A stretch of 64,000 bases of DNA from Amaricoccus sp047275745 (lineage in GTDB: Bacteria; Pseudomonadota; Alphaproteobacteria; Rhodobacterales; Rhodobacteraceae): assembly GCF_047275745.1 (NCBI RefSeq), contig NZ_JBKQWU010000001.1, forward strand, positions 62,001 through 126,000. The letters are read 5' to 3'. How positions within the stretch are numbered: the stretch's first letter is position 1; each line of letters opens with the position of its first letter. Of this stretch, positions 1-9,700 are shown in pieces. A program made the translations under genes and the position numbers. A model generated the notes under the pieces. That model did not search any database, was not told the DNA's origin, and worked only from the letters and a program-made list of their open reading frames with translations.

Positions 1-832
1 GTGCCTCAAGCGCGACAGCGCGCTTCACCAGCGGCTGAGCTGTGCCCGGGCCTTCGTCGTCTGCCATGAGAACTTCCTGCGGCCCGGCGGCTCGGAAGGG
101 TTCGACGTTGGCCATTGCCTCGGTCTGATCGACGCGGCGCTCGCCTGCGGCCTGCCGCTGCTGGCGCCGATCTCGCCCTGGAACCGCGACGGCGTGCTCG
201 CCTGGCAGGCGCGCGCGGACGGGGCGCCGGGGGCGGACTGGCCCGTGACGCCGGTGGACTGGTTCAACGTCATCGATCTGCCCGTCCGCGCGCCCAGCGG
301 CACGCCGCGCGACCGGCGCGGCCGCCACTCCCGTCCGGGGTTCGAGAAGTTCCCGCCGCTCGACCGGCTTCGGGCGCAGTTCCCGGCCGAGGCGGAGGCC
401 TGCGTCATTCTCGGCGCCGACAATCTGATCGCCGATCCCGAATCGCCGCGCCACTGGCGCCTGCTGCCCTTCGGCGCGATGGAGCCGGCGCACTTCCTCG
501 CCGAAATCGATTTCTTCGTCTATTTCACCAATCCGCTCTGGCAGGAGAGCTTCGGCCGGGTGATCGCCGAGGCGATCGCGGCGGGCAAGGTCGTCATCAC
601 AGACCCCGTTACCGCCTCGGCCTTCGGCCCGGCCGTGGTCGCCGACGCCGAGAACGGCCAGAGCGGCAATCTTGCGCGAGTCATCGAGGGCTTCATCGCC
701 GACCCCGCCGGCTATCAGGCCTTTGTCCGCGACGCGCAGGCCCGGCTTGCCCGGTTCCGGCCGGACGCCTTCGCCCGCCAGACGATGTCCCTGCTCGAAA
801 CCTCCGGGGAGGTCACGCATGCTGCGCTGTGA
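1..832 (+). CDS. Glycosyltransferase, GT-B fold (5' end outside window)
   Basis: The reading frame is open from the first bases and runs 276 codons to a TGA, so the N-terminus lies upstream. The visible part looks like a GT4-type (GT-B fold) glycosyltransferase. An FGRVIAEAIAAGKVVITD stretch near the C-terminal third matches the nucleotide-sugar-binding E-x-x-A-x-G region of that family, and FVYFTNPLWQESFG precedes it. Such enzymes transfer a sugar from a nucleotide or lipid donor to an acceptor, usually in surface polysaccharide synthesis at the inner membrane. The next gene starts 14 bases before this stop, so the two are probably co-translated. Donor and acceptor cannot be read from the sequence. 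Confidence 0.75.
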   Translation, partial: CLKRDSALHQRLSCARAFVVCHENFLRPGGSEGFDVGHCLGLIDAALACGLPLLAPISPWNRDGVLAWQARADGAPGADWPVTPVDWFNVIDLPVRAPSGTPRDRRGRHSRPGFEKFPPLDRLRAQFPAEAEACVILGADNLIADPESPRHWRLLPFGAMEPAHFLAEIDFFVYFTNPLWQESFGRVIAEAIAAGKVVITDPVTASAFGPAVVADAENGQSGNLARVIEGFIADPAGYQAFVRDAQARLARFRPDAFARQTMSLLETSGEVTHAAL

Positions 833-2915
833 GACCGCGAGCGCCGCGCCGCGCGACATCGAGGATCTGGCGGTCCTGGTCAGCCAGCTCGCCGCGCTCG
901 GGATCGAAGCGCGCATCGACGCGCGCGGCATCCCCCAGGGTCTCGCCCGGAACGTGCAGTTCGACCTCGCCCCGTATCTGACCGACACGCGGCCGGCACC
1001 ATCGGACCAGTTCCTCGTCACCGCCGCGCAACGGGCGACCGACGCGGGGCTCGCGGGGCTCCGCCGGCTGGTCGGGACCGAGGAATGCCTGGCACATGCC
1101 TGCGGCGCCTTCCGTGACCGGCAGGCCCGGGTCGCCGCGCGGGCGAAACTCGGCTACGTGCTGGGCGCGGAACCCAAGATCATCAACCTCGCCGACCCCG
1201 GCGATCCGGGCTGGGAGGCCGGCTGCCCGGTGATCGGCGTCGCGCCCCGGCCCGCCGCCGATATTGGCCGGCCCCGGCTCCTGATCGTCGCGCCCGACCT
1301 CGCCGACCCGGCGGATGCGCGCGACCTCGCCGACCTCGCCATGTCCCGGCGGTTCGAGACCGCGATCCTGACCGACGGCAAGAGCAAGGAGGAATGGCGC
1401 GCGAGCCGCGGCGCGGAACTCAAGGTCTATCACTATGGCGAGGCCCTGCCGCTCGATCTCGCGGCGATCGCCGACATCTGCGTGCTCCGCGCGCCGCTCA
1501 GCGGCAATTACCGGCTGCGGAGCCTGGTCGCCAATCTCGCCGTCACGGGCGGTGTGCTCATCGATGCGACGGAAGGCCATGTGCTCGCCGCCCGCGAGCC
1601 CGCCTTCGTCCGCGCGCCCGTCCGCACCCCCGCGCTTCATGCCTTCCTCGCCGAGACCATCCTGCCCCGGCGCGAGACGCTCGGCGAAGCCACCCGCGCC
1701 TCGCGCCTCGCGGTCCAGGCCGATCCGGAGCCGATGCTGCGCATGCTCGGCCTGACCCGGCGCCCCCGCGATCCCGGCAAGCCGGTGACAGCCTTCATGC
1801 CGACGAATGGCGTCGGCCTCGGCCACGCCCAGCGCTGCGGTCTGATCGGGTCCGAGATGACCGCCACCCGCCCGGTCTTCGCCGCCTTCCCGAGCTGCCT
1901 GCGGCTCATAAAAAGCTACGGTTTCGACGTGATGCCGCTGATCGGGCGCAGCGACGTCCATGCCCAGACGCATGAGAACGACCTCGCGAACTACCTGAGG
2001 CTGCGCGCGCTGACCGCCGGGGCGGGCACCGTGGTGTTCGATGGCGGCTATGTCTTCGATTCGGTCTATCGGACGATTCTCGAGAACCGGCTGAACGGGA
2101 TCTGGATTCGCCGCGGGCTCTGGCAGAGCGGGCAGGACAATTCGATCGCGCTCGATCGCGAGAAGATCTTCGACCGCGTGATCGTTCCGGCGGAAGCCTT
2201 CGCCGAGCTGAACGCCTCCTATTCGCATGGCGACCATGTGCGCGAGGTCGGACCCATCGTCCGCCCGCGCCCGCCTGATCCCGCGGCCCGTTCGGCCTTG
2301 CGCGCGCGCCTGGCCGAACGGTTCGGCGTCTCCTTCGAGCGGCTCGTCGTATCGCTTCTCGGCGGCGGCGTCGCGGCGGACCGGGGGGCGCAGATCCAGG
2401 CGCTCTGCGGCATGATGGAACGCCGCGCGGACACGCTGCACCTCATCATCGTCTGGCCGACCGGCGTGACCTGCCCGTCCTGGTTCTCCTGGCGAAACTC
2501 GCGCGTCGTTCGCACGGACCGCGCCGGGGTGATCGCGGCGGCCGCCGATCTCTGCGTCAGCGCCGCCGGCTACAATTCGTTTCACGAGACGCTCTATAAC
2601 CGCGTGCCGACGATCTTCGTGCCGCAGACGGCGGCCTTCATGGACGACCAGCGCGCCCGCGCCCGGGCCGCGCGGGACCGCGAGGTCGCGGCGATGGTCG
2701 AGCCGCACGCGCTGATGACGCTCGACCGCGAAGTGGCCCGGATTCTGGACGAAGGGCTCGGCGAGACCTTCCGGGCCCGGCTTTCCGAGCTCGACCTGCC
2801 TGCTCCGGGCGCGGCCGAGGCCGCCCGGCTGATCGAGGAGTTCACCGATGGATCACACGCGCTGGACCACGATCCTGTCACGGATCGACTCACGGGACGC
2901 GGTCGACATCGATGA
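819..2915 (+). CDS. Large two-domain MurG-like glycosyltransferase
   Basis: This 698-residue protein is assigned the ATG that overlaps the end of the upstream glycosyltransferase gene, giving an N-terminus MLRCETASA. The second half resembles GT28/MurG-like predicted glycosyltransferases: a GVGLGHAQRCGL segment near residue 330 and a C-terminal CVSAAGYNSFHETLYNRVP segment with the donor-binding pattern. The first half (about residues 1-310) carries a Rossmann-like segment (PRLLIVAPDLADP) but matches no family I can name. The arrangement suggests two consecutive GT-B-like halves or an added regulatory domain. It probably builds a surface glycan with its upstream partner. The family call for the C-terminal half is fairly firm; the substrate is unknown. 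Confidence 0.72.
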   Translation: MLRCETASAAPRDIEDLAVLVSQLAALGIEARIDARGIPQGLARNVQFDLAPYLTDTRPAPSDQFLVTAAQRATDAGLAGLRRLVGTEECLAHACGAFRDRQARVAARAKLGYVLGAEPKIINLADPGDPGWEAGCPVIGVAPRPAADIGRPRLLIVAPDLADPADARDLADLAMSRRFETAILTDGKSKEEWRASRGAELKVYHYGEALPLDLAAIADICVLRAPLSGNYRLRSLVANLAVTGGVLIDATEGHVLAAREPAFVRAPVRTPALHAFLAETILPRRETLGEATRASRLAVQADPEPMLRMLGLTRRPRDPGKPVTAFMPTNGVGLGHAQRCGLIGSEMTATRPVFAAFPSCLRLIKSYGFDVMPLIGRSDVHAQTHENDLANYLRLRALTAGAGTVVFDGGYVFDSVYRTILENRLNGIWIRRGLWQSGQDNSIALDREKIFDRVIVPAEAFAELNASYSHGDHVREVGPIVRPRPPDPAARSALRARLAERFGVSFERLVVSLLGGGVAADRGAQIQALCGMMERRADTLHLIIVWPTGVTCPSWFSWRNSRVVRTDRAGVIAAAADLCVSAAGYNSFHETLYNRVPTIFVPQTAAFMDDQRARARAARDREVAAMVEPHALMTLDREVARILDEGLGETFRARLSELDLPAPGAAEAARLIEEFTDGSHALDHDPVTDRLTGRGRHR

Positions 2916-3258
2916 TCTCGCCGCCATGGTCGAGCCGCGCGCCGAGGTGCCGGGCCGGGACATCTTTCCCGAGGTCGAGGGCTGCCTCCTGCCCCGCGCC
3001 GCCTTCCGGCGCGCCGATGGCGTGGCGATCGGCCTGCGCGTGACGGAGCCGCCGGCCGACGCCGCGGACCGGGCGATGCGCGTTACCGCCTTCGCGCTGG
3101 AGCGCGACGTGGAAGTGGTGGTGATGTCCGATGTCGACCGCTCCGGCTTCGAACGTTTCGGCTTCCGGGTCGAGCGGGTCAGCGGCGATTCCGAGGAGGC
3201 CCGCGCCGCCTGCGAGGAGCAGATCCAGCGGTTCTGGAGCATCGATCTCGTTCTCTGA
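2848..3258 (+). CDS. Hypothetical protein downstream of the glycosyltransferases
   Basis: A 136-residue acidic soluble protein that I do not recognise. It has no signal peptide and no membrane segment. The ATG is supported by a GAGGAG ribosome site seven bases upstream. It begins 68 bases inside the preceding glycosyltransferase gene, an unusually long same-strand overlap that implies translational coupling. The C-terminal half alternates short hydrophobic strands and helices (VEVVVMSDVDRSGFERFGF), like a small alpha/beta domain. The context suggests an accessory protein of the glycosyltransferase group, but no function can be read from it. Confidence 0.6.
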   Translation: MDHTRWTTILSRIDSRDAVDIDDLAAMVEPRAEVPGRDIFPEVEGCLLPRAAFRRADGVAIGLRVTEPPADAADRAMRVTAFALERDVEVVVMSDVDRSGFERFGFRVERVSGDSEEARAACEEQIQRFWSIDLVL

Positions 3259-3298
3259 CCGATGATCTCGCGGCCGGCCGCTGGCGGCAGGCAGGCCG

Positions 3299-3736
3299 TC
3301 AGCGGCGCTCGGGGCAGACCATCGGCGCGTCCGCGGCGCGATACTGCCGGGTCACGCGGGCGGCCCCGCTATCGGAATCCCCGGGGTCGAACGCGAGCGC
3401 CAGTTCGTCCTCGCCCGCCACGGCGATCTCCGCGCGGATCGTCGCACCATCCTCTTCCCAGACCAGGGTCGTCTCGTCGACGCGACGCCAGGGCGACAGC
3501 CGCCAGACCTCGCCGCAGCTGTCGTGAATCATCGTGCCGTCGGACAGGAAGGCGATGAAGGCGCCCTCCGGAGCGCCGGACGTCCGGTCGAGCCAGACGC
3601 GGTCCGCGATCTCGACCTCCTCGGCCCCGCCCAGCGAGAGGCCGGGCATCGGCGGCAGGGGCAGGTCGCCGCGCGAACAGGCCGCGAGCGCGAGACATCC
3701 TCCTGCCACCCACCAGCGCAACCGCTCCTCCATCAT
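3299..3736 (-). CDS. Putative lipoprotein
   Basis: A 145-residue protein starting MMEERLRWWVAGGCLALAAC. This is a short charged N-region, a hydrophobic stretch and an LAAC lipobox with the modified cysteine at about residue 20, so it should be a lipid-anchored envelope protein. The mature part is acidic and beta-rich with conserved-looking Trp and Cys positions (DSCGEVWRLSP). The family is unknown to me. A second ATG one codon later is equally possible, and there is no clear ribosome site. The gene is convergent with the glycosyltransferase group on its left and follows the EamA permease gene on the same strand 46 bases away. Confidence 0.6.
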   Translation of the reverse strand: MMEERLRWWVAGGCLALAACSRGDLPLPPMPGLSLGGAEEVEIADRVWLDRTSGAPEGAFIAFLSDGTMIHDSCGEVWRLSPWRRVDETTLVWEEDGATIRAEIAVAGEDELALAFDPGDSDSGAARVTRQYRAADAPMVCPERR

Positions 3737-3782
3737 CGCCACGCGATGAATGGAGCGCCAAACGCGCGGGCGATGCAAGCCC

Positions 3783-4706
3783 TCAGTCGCCGACCGACGC
3801 CGCCGCTTCGCTCTCCGGCGGCTGGATGCCGAGCCGCTTCTGCCGCAGGAGGGTATAGAGGCCCGCCGCGAGAATGAGCGCGGTCCCGAGCACGGTGTAG
3901 ATGTCCAGCCGTTCCCCGAAGAACATCAATCCAAGCGCGCAGGCGAAGACGAGCTGGAAATAGGAGAAGGGCTGCACGACGCTCGCCTCGGCGAGTTCGT
4001 ATACCTTGATGAGCAGGAAATGGCTTCCCGCGGCCATCACGCAGAGGATCGCCATCCAGATCCAGTCCGCGCCCTCGATCGGCGTCCAGAAGAAGACGAC
4101 CGCCACGGTCGAGACCGCCGCGCCCACGACCCCGGTGTAGAAGAAGGTCGTATCCGCCGAATCCTCCCAGGAGACCCGGCGTGTCATAAGCGCGTAAACG
4201 GCGAACATGAGCGCGCCCGTCAGCGGATAGATCGCCGCCGGATCGAACACCGCGATGCCCGGCCTCAGGATGATGAGAACCCCGACGAGCCCGACGAGGA
4301 TGGCGCTCCCGCGCCGCCAGCCGACATATTCGCCGAGGAACGGCCCCGCGAGGCCAGCGACCAGCAACGGATAGATCGCGAAGATCGAATGCGTCGCGAT
4401 CAGGCCGAGCTTCACGAAGGCGATGACCGTCACCCAGATCTCGACGATCAGGAGCGCGCTGCGCGCGATCTGCCACCAGGGATGCGCCGAGCGCGCGACC
4501 TTCCTGACCCCGCCCGCCCGCGACGCCGACCAGATCACCGTGACGAGGGCGAAGAACCAGAACCGGATCGTGACGACGGTGATGACATGGTACTTTCCCG
4601 CCAGATGCCGCGAGAGCGCGTCCTGGGTCGCGAAGATCAGCGACACGAGGATCATCAGCAGGATACCGAGCCTCTGATTGTCCCGGCTCATGTTTCCCCG
4701 GCTCAT
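3783..4706 (-). CDS. EamA/DMT-superfamily permease
   Basis: A 307-residue inner-membrane protein with about ten hydrophobic helices in two repeated halves, the hallmark of drug/metabolite transporters of the EamA family. Such proteins export or import small metabolites. The start was chosen because its ATG overlaps the stop of mnmD by four bases (ATGA), which implies translational coupling. An in-frame extension upstream would run through mnmD. The C-terminus is short and charged. The substrate is not predictable, and the link to tRNA modification by mnmD is probably only operon convenience. Confidence 0.82.
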   Translation of the reverse strand: MSRGNMSRDNQRLGILLMILVSLIFATQDALSRHLAGKYHVITVVTIRFWFFALVTVIWSASRAGGVRKVARSAHPWWQIARSALLIVEIWVTVIAFVKLGLIATHSIFAIYPLLVAGLAGPFLGEYVGWRRGSAILVGLVGVLIILRPGIAVFDPAAIYPLTGALMFAVYALMTRRVSWEDSADTTFFYTGVVGAAVSTVAVVFFWTPIEGADWIWMAILCVMAAGSHFLLIKVYELAEASVVQPFSYFQLVFACALGLMFFGERLDIYTVLGTALILAAGLYTLLRQKRLGIQPPESEAAASVGD

Positions 4707-5449
4707 GGGCTTGCTCCTTCCACTCCCGGTTCCCCGGTTACTCCGGAGCCTGGTATCAGCCGGCCCCGCGTCATGTGCTTCTTGTTCGCGAAGCCCCGGA
4801 CCCGCTCCACGGTGAACCCGGCGGCGGTGAGGGCGGATCGCACCGCGCCGGCCGCGCTGTAGGTCGCGAAGGTCGCCCCCGGCGCGGAGCGCGCGGCGAC
4901 TTCCGCTATCAGCCCGGGCTCCCAGAGTTCCGGGTTCCGCGCGGGACTGAATCCGTCGAGAAACCAGGCGTCGGCCCGCCCGGGCCAGCGCGGCAGCGTC
5001 AGCCGCGCGTCCCCCTCGATCACCTCGATCACGACCGCGCCACCGGCATCGGCACCCGGGAGCTCGCAGCGCCGCGCCCCCGCCGCCCACGCCGCGACCA
5101 GCGCGCGGGCGTGCGGCTCGAGGTCCGGCCAGGGCGCGAGCGCCCGCGCCATGTCCTCCGCCGCCATCGGCCAGGCCTCGAAGGAGGTGATCCGCAGCGT
5201 TCCCGCTGTCCCCGATTCGCGCCAGGCGTGCGCGGCCGCGACCGCGTTCAATCCCGTGCCGAAACCGAGTTCGGCGATATGGAAGCCGTCGCGGAACCGG
5301 GCGGGCAGGTCGTTGCCGCCGAGAAACACGTGCCGCGCCTCGCCGAGACTATCGGAAGCGCCGAAATAGCCTTCGCCGAACGCGGCCGAGACCGGGGTCG
5401 CCCCGTCCCGCCACGACAGCTCAGCCATCCGTGGCGGCCGGCATTGCAT
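4703..5449 (-). CDS. mnmD: tRNA 5-methylaminomethyl-2-thiouridine methyltransferase (MnmD)
   Basis: A 248-residue protein corresponding to the N-terminal half of bifunctional MnmC. It methylates 5-aminomethyl-2-thiouridine at the wobble base of tRNA using S-adenosylmethionine. The family start (ELSWRDGATPVS), the SAM-binding loop ELGFGTGLNAVAA and WFLDGFSPARNPELW are all visible. I place the start at an ATG with a GAGGATGG ribosome site. An upstream ATG at 5479 would leave only 20 bases to the divergent oxidoreductase, and a third ATG at 5428 is possible. The oxidoreductase half of MnmC is encoded divergently next door, and an EamA permease gene is coupled behind. Confidence 0.9.
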   Translation of the reverse strand: MQCRPPRMAELSWRDGATPVSAAFGEGYFGASDSLGEARHVFLGGNDLPARFRDGFHIAELGFGTGLNAVAAAHAWRESGTAGTLRITSFEAWPMAAEDMARALAPWPDLEPHARALVAAWAAGARRCELPGADAGGAVVIEVIEGDARLTLPRWPGRADAWFLDGFSPARNPELWEPGLIAEVAARSAPGATFATYSAAGAVRSALTAAGFTVERVRGFANKKHMTRGRLIPGSGVTGEPGVEGASP

Positions 5450-5499
5450 GATCCATCCTCGGTCCTTAATCAGAGGCACTCATAGGGCCGCGCGAGTAC

Positions 5500-6639
5500 A
5501 TGGGAAAGACCGAGACCGCCGATATTCTCGTCGTGGGCGGTGGAATCTTCGGCCTCGCCTGCGCCCATGCCTGCCTCGATCGCGGGCGGCGGGTGACGCT
5601 GATCGACGCGGGCCTGCCCGGTGGCGGGGCGAGCGGCGGGCCGGTCGGGGCGCTCTCGCCGCATCTTCCCGAGAAGTGGAACGAGAAGAAGGCGGCGCAG
5701 GTCCGGGTGCTCGCGGAGGCCGAGGCTTGGTGGTGCCGGATCGCCGCGCTCGCGGGACGCGATCCGGGCTATGCGAGGGTCGGCCGCTACATCCCCCTCA
5801 CCTCGGAGGCGGCGCGGGCGCGGGCCGAGGAGCAGGCGCGCGACGCGGAAAGGTTCTGGCCGGCGCCCTTCCGCTGGAGCCTTGAGCCGGGCGACGCCCT
5901 GCCCTTCGCGGCGCCGCATGGCGCGGTCTTCGAGACGCTTTCGGCCCGGATCGACCCGCCGCGCGCCATCGAGGCGCTCGCCGCCGCCCTCGCGGCACGC
6001 GGCGGGACGATCCTGCCCAACCGCGCCGTCCACGCCGTGACCGAGGATCGCGCCGAGACCGAGGATGGCCCGATCGCCGCCCGCGCGATCCTGCTCGCGC
6101 CGGGCGCCGGGGCAGGTCCGCTCGCCGCGCCCTTCCTTGGCGCGGGCCCGTTTCAAACGGTGAAGGGCCAGGCCGCGCGGGTGAGGCCGCGGAAGCCGCT
6201 GCCCGCCCCGCTCGTCTACGCCGACGGGCTCTACGTCGTGCCGCATGCCGACGGGACGGTCGGGATCGGCGCGACCAGCGAGAACGGCTACGCCGATCCC
6301 CTCACCACCGACGCCCAACTCGACACACTCCTCGCCCGCGCCGAGGCGCTGCTCCCCGGTCTCGCAGGCGCCACCGTCGAGCGGCGCTGGGCCGGGCTCA
6401 GGCCGCGCGGCCCCCGGCCCGAGCCGATGCTGGGCCGGCTGCCCGGGACCGGGACGCTGTTCCTCGCAGCCGGCGCCTTCCGCACCGGCTTCGGCATGGC
6501 GCCGCTCGTCGGTCGCATCCTCGCATCGCTGATCACGGGCGGCGCCGAGCCGATCCCTCCCGGTTTCACCATCGCCGAGCACATGGAGCGATTCGCGGCG
6601 CAACGGCCACGCCAGCCGCGCCGGCGGGAAACCGATTGA
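5500..6639 (+). CDS. FAD-dependent oxidoreductase, MnmC C-domain/DAO family
   Basis: A 379-residue FAD protein of the D-amino-acid-oxidase superfamily. The dinucleotide motif GGGIFG lies at about residues 13-18 and a conserved FAD-contacting AGAFRTGFGMAP segment near 325. Adjacent to mnmD, it is the likely partner that removes the carboxymethyl group from cmnm5(s2)U to give nm5(s2)U, the job of the C-terminal half of MnmC. Sequence alone cannot exclude a generic glycine or amino-acid oxidase. Starts of this gene and mnmD are only about 50 bases apart, so their promoters overlap. Its stop codon lies inside the -35 hexamer of the smc promoter. Confidence 0.8.
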   Translation: MGKTETADILVVGGGIFGLACAHACLDRGRRVTLIDAGLPGGGASGGPVGALSPHLPEKWNEKKAAQVRVLAEAEAWWCRIAALAGRDPGYARVGRYIPLTSEAARARAEEQARDAERFWPAPFRWSLEPGDALPFAAPHGAVFETLSARIDPPRAIEALAAALAARGGTILPNRAVHAVTEDRAETEDGPIAARAILLAPGAGAGPLAAPFLGAGPFQTVKGQAARVRPRKPLPAPLVYADGLYVVPHADGTVGIGATSENGYADPLTTDAQLDTLLARAEALLPGLAGATVERRWAGLRPRGPRPEPMLGRLPGTGTLFLAAGAFRTGFGMAPLVGRILASLITGGAEPIPPGFTIAEHMERFAAQRPRQPRRRETD

Positions 6640-6664
6640 CACTTGCCCCCGGTCCCGGGATGAT
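6636..6664 (+). promoter_or_regulatory. Promoter for smc
   Basis: TTGACA (6636-6641) and GATGAT (6659-6664) are separated by exactly 17 bases. The -35 hexamer overlaps the TGA of the preceding oxidoreductase gene. A start of transcription near 6671 would give a short leader before the smc TTG codon. Confidence 0.55.
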
Positions 6665-6707
6665 TCGCGCCCATAACATAACGGACCGTCGGAGCAGGAC
6701 AGGCCCC

Positions 6708-9700
6708 TTGCAATTCACCCGGCTGCGCCTTCTCGGCTTCAAGAGTTTCGTCGACCCGACCGAGCTCACGATCGCGCCCGGCCTCACCGGGGTGATCGGT
6801 CCGAACGGCTGTGGCAAATCGAACCTCCTCGAAGCGCTGCGCTGGGTGATGGGCGAGACCCGCGCCAGCGTCATGCGCGGCGACGGCATGGAAGACGTGA
6901 TCTTCGCGGGCGCGGCCCGGCGGCCGGCGCGCAACCACGCGGAAGTCACGCTCACGCTCGACAACCGCGACCGGACCGCGCCCGCGGGTTTCAACGACGC
7001 CGACACGCTCGAAGTCGTGCGCCGGATCACCCGCGACGCCGGGTCGGCCTATCGCGCCAACGGCAAGGAAGCGCGGGCGCGCGATGTGCAGATGCTCTTC
7101 GCCGACGCCTCGACCGGGGCGCAGTCGCCGTCGCTGGTCCGTCAGGGGCAGATTTCCGACCTCGTCAACGCGAAGCCCCGCGCGCGGCGCCGCGTTCTCG
7201 AAGAGGCGGCCGGCATCTCCGGCCTCTACCAGCGCCGTCACGAGGCCGAGCTGAAGCTGCGCGCGACGGAGGCCAATCTCGCCCGCGTCGGCGACGTGCT
7301 GGAGGCGCTGGAAACGCAGCTCGCGCAACTGTCGCGCCAGGCGCGGCAGGCGGCGCGTTACCGCGAGATCGCCGAGTCGCTGCGGCGGGCCGAGGCCTTG
7401 CTCCTCTGCCGGCTCTGGCGCGACGCGGAGGAGGAGCGGATTGCGACGACCATCGCGCTCACCGATGCGATCCGGGCCGCCGCCCAGGCGGAAGGACGGG
7501 CGGGCGAGACAGCGCGCGCGCGTGCCAGCGCCGAGGAGGGCCTGCCCGGGCTGCGCGAGGAAGACGCGATCGCGGCCGCCGTCGCCCAGCGCATCGTTCT
7601 GGAGCGTGACCGGCACGAGGGAGAGGTTCGCGCCGCGGCGCGGGCGATCCAGACGCTGGAGGCGCAGATCCGGCAACTGGCGCAGGACCGCGACCGCGAG
7701 GCCGCGCTCGACGCCGACGCGGGCGGGATGATGGAGCGGCTGGCCGCCGAGGCGGCCGACCTCGCCGCGGAAGCCGAGGCGCATGGTCCCCGCCTCGCCG
7801 CCGCCCGCGACGCCGCCGCGCAGACCGGGGGCGCCCTCGGTGTCGCCGAGGCCGCCTTCGCCGCCCGCGCCGAAGCGGCCGCGCGCCTGATCGCCGAGCA
7901 TGAGGCGGCGACCCGGGCCGCGACCGATGCCCGCCGCCGCGCCGAAACGCTCGCGCGCGGGCTCGCGGAGGCCGAGGAAGCCCAGGCCGCGGCCGAGACC
8001 GAGCAGGAGCGCGCCGCGGCCACCCAGGAAGCCGCGGAGGAAGCCGCCGCTCTGACCGAGGCCCGGGCCATGGAGGCCGAGGAGGCGCTGGCCGGGGCCG
8101 AGGCGCGCGCCGCGGAGCTTCGCCAGGTGGAAGCACGCGCACGCGCCGCGCGCTCGGAAGCGGACGGCGCCGCCCGCGCGCTCGGCTCGGAAGCGGCGAG
8201 CCTGCGCAAGCTGATCGAGCGATCCTCGGGCGATGCGAATGGCATCGTCGATCTCGTCACGGTCATGGCCGGCTTCGAAGCAGCCTTCGGCGCCGCGCTC
8301 GGCGAGGATCTGAGCCTGCCGCCGCTCAGTGCCGGCGAGAAGGCCTCGGGATGGCTCGGCCTGCCGCCCTATGACGCGCCGGCGCCACTGCCCGAGGGAA
8401 CCGAACCGCTGGCGCCTCGCGTCGAAGGACCGGCCGAACTCTCCCGCCGCCTCGCCGCGGTCGGTGTCGCTCCGCGCGAGAGGGGGGATGCGCTGCAGGC
8501 CCGGCTCGCTCCGGGCCAGCGTCTCGTCAGCCTCGAAGGCGATCTCTGGCGCTGGGACGGGTTCCGCACCGCCGCCGGTTCCGCGCCCTCCGCCGCCGCC
8601 GAGCGGCTCCGGCAGCGCAACCGGCTGGCCGAGCTTGAAGCGCAGGAAGCCGCCGCGGAGGATCGCGCCGAGGAGGCGCGCGCGGCGGAGGACCACGCCG
8701 CCGCCTCCTTCGCGACCGCCGCCGCCGCCGAGACCGCCGCCCGCGCCACCCGAAAGGCGGCAGAGACCGCCGCAGCGGAGGCGGAGCGGGCACTCGGGCG
8801 CGCCGGGACCGCGGCGGAGGCGTTCGCGGCCCGCGTCGCCACCCTCCACGCAGCGCATGCTCGTCGCGCGACGGAACTCGCCGAGGCACGCGAGGCCGAG
8901 GAAGCCGCCGCGCGGACGCTCGCGACCCTGGCCGATCCGGGTGCCGCCAAGGAAGAAGTCGAGGCCGAGCGTCTCCGGGTCGAGGCCGCGCGGCTCACGA
9001 TGCTGACACGCCGCGCGGAGGCCGATGAGCTGGAACGCGCGGGCAATGCGCGCGAGCGGCGCCTCGCGGAAATCGGGCGGGAGCGCGAAAGCTGGACAGC
9101 CCGCCGCGCCTCGGCGTCCGACCGGCTGGCCGGGCTCGACGCCCGCGTCGAGACGGCCGAGGCCGCGCTCGAGGATGCCCGCGACCGCCCTGCCGAACTG
9201 GAGGCGCGCGGCGAGGAACTGGCGCGGCGGATCGAGGAGGCCGAGGACCGCCGGAACCGCGCGGCGGACACGCTCGCCCGCGCCGAGGCCGCGCTTCGGG
9301 ACGCCGACGCCGCCTCGCGCGCTGCCGAACGTGCCGCGAGCGAGGCCCGCGAGACCCGCGCCGGCGCCGCGGCCCGCGCCGAGGCCGCGTTTCGGGACGC
9401 CGACGCCGCCTCGCGCGCCGCCGAACGTGCCGCGAGCGAGGCCCGCGAGACCCGCGCCGGCGCCGAGGCCCGCGCCGAGGCCGCCCGCGCGCGCGCCGCG
9501 GCCGAGGCTGAGCGGCTGACGGCCGAGACCGGTCAGGCGCCCGCCGATCTGCTCGCGGGGCTCGACAGCGATCCCGCCACGATGCCGAAAGCCGGCGAAC
9601 TCGACGCCGAGGTCACGCGCCTCCGCCGCGCCCGCGACGGACTCGGCGCCGTCAACCTGCGCGCCGAGGAGGACGCGCGCGAGCTTCGCGGCGAATTCGA

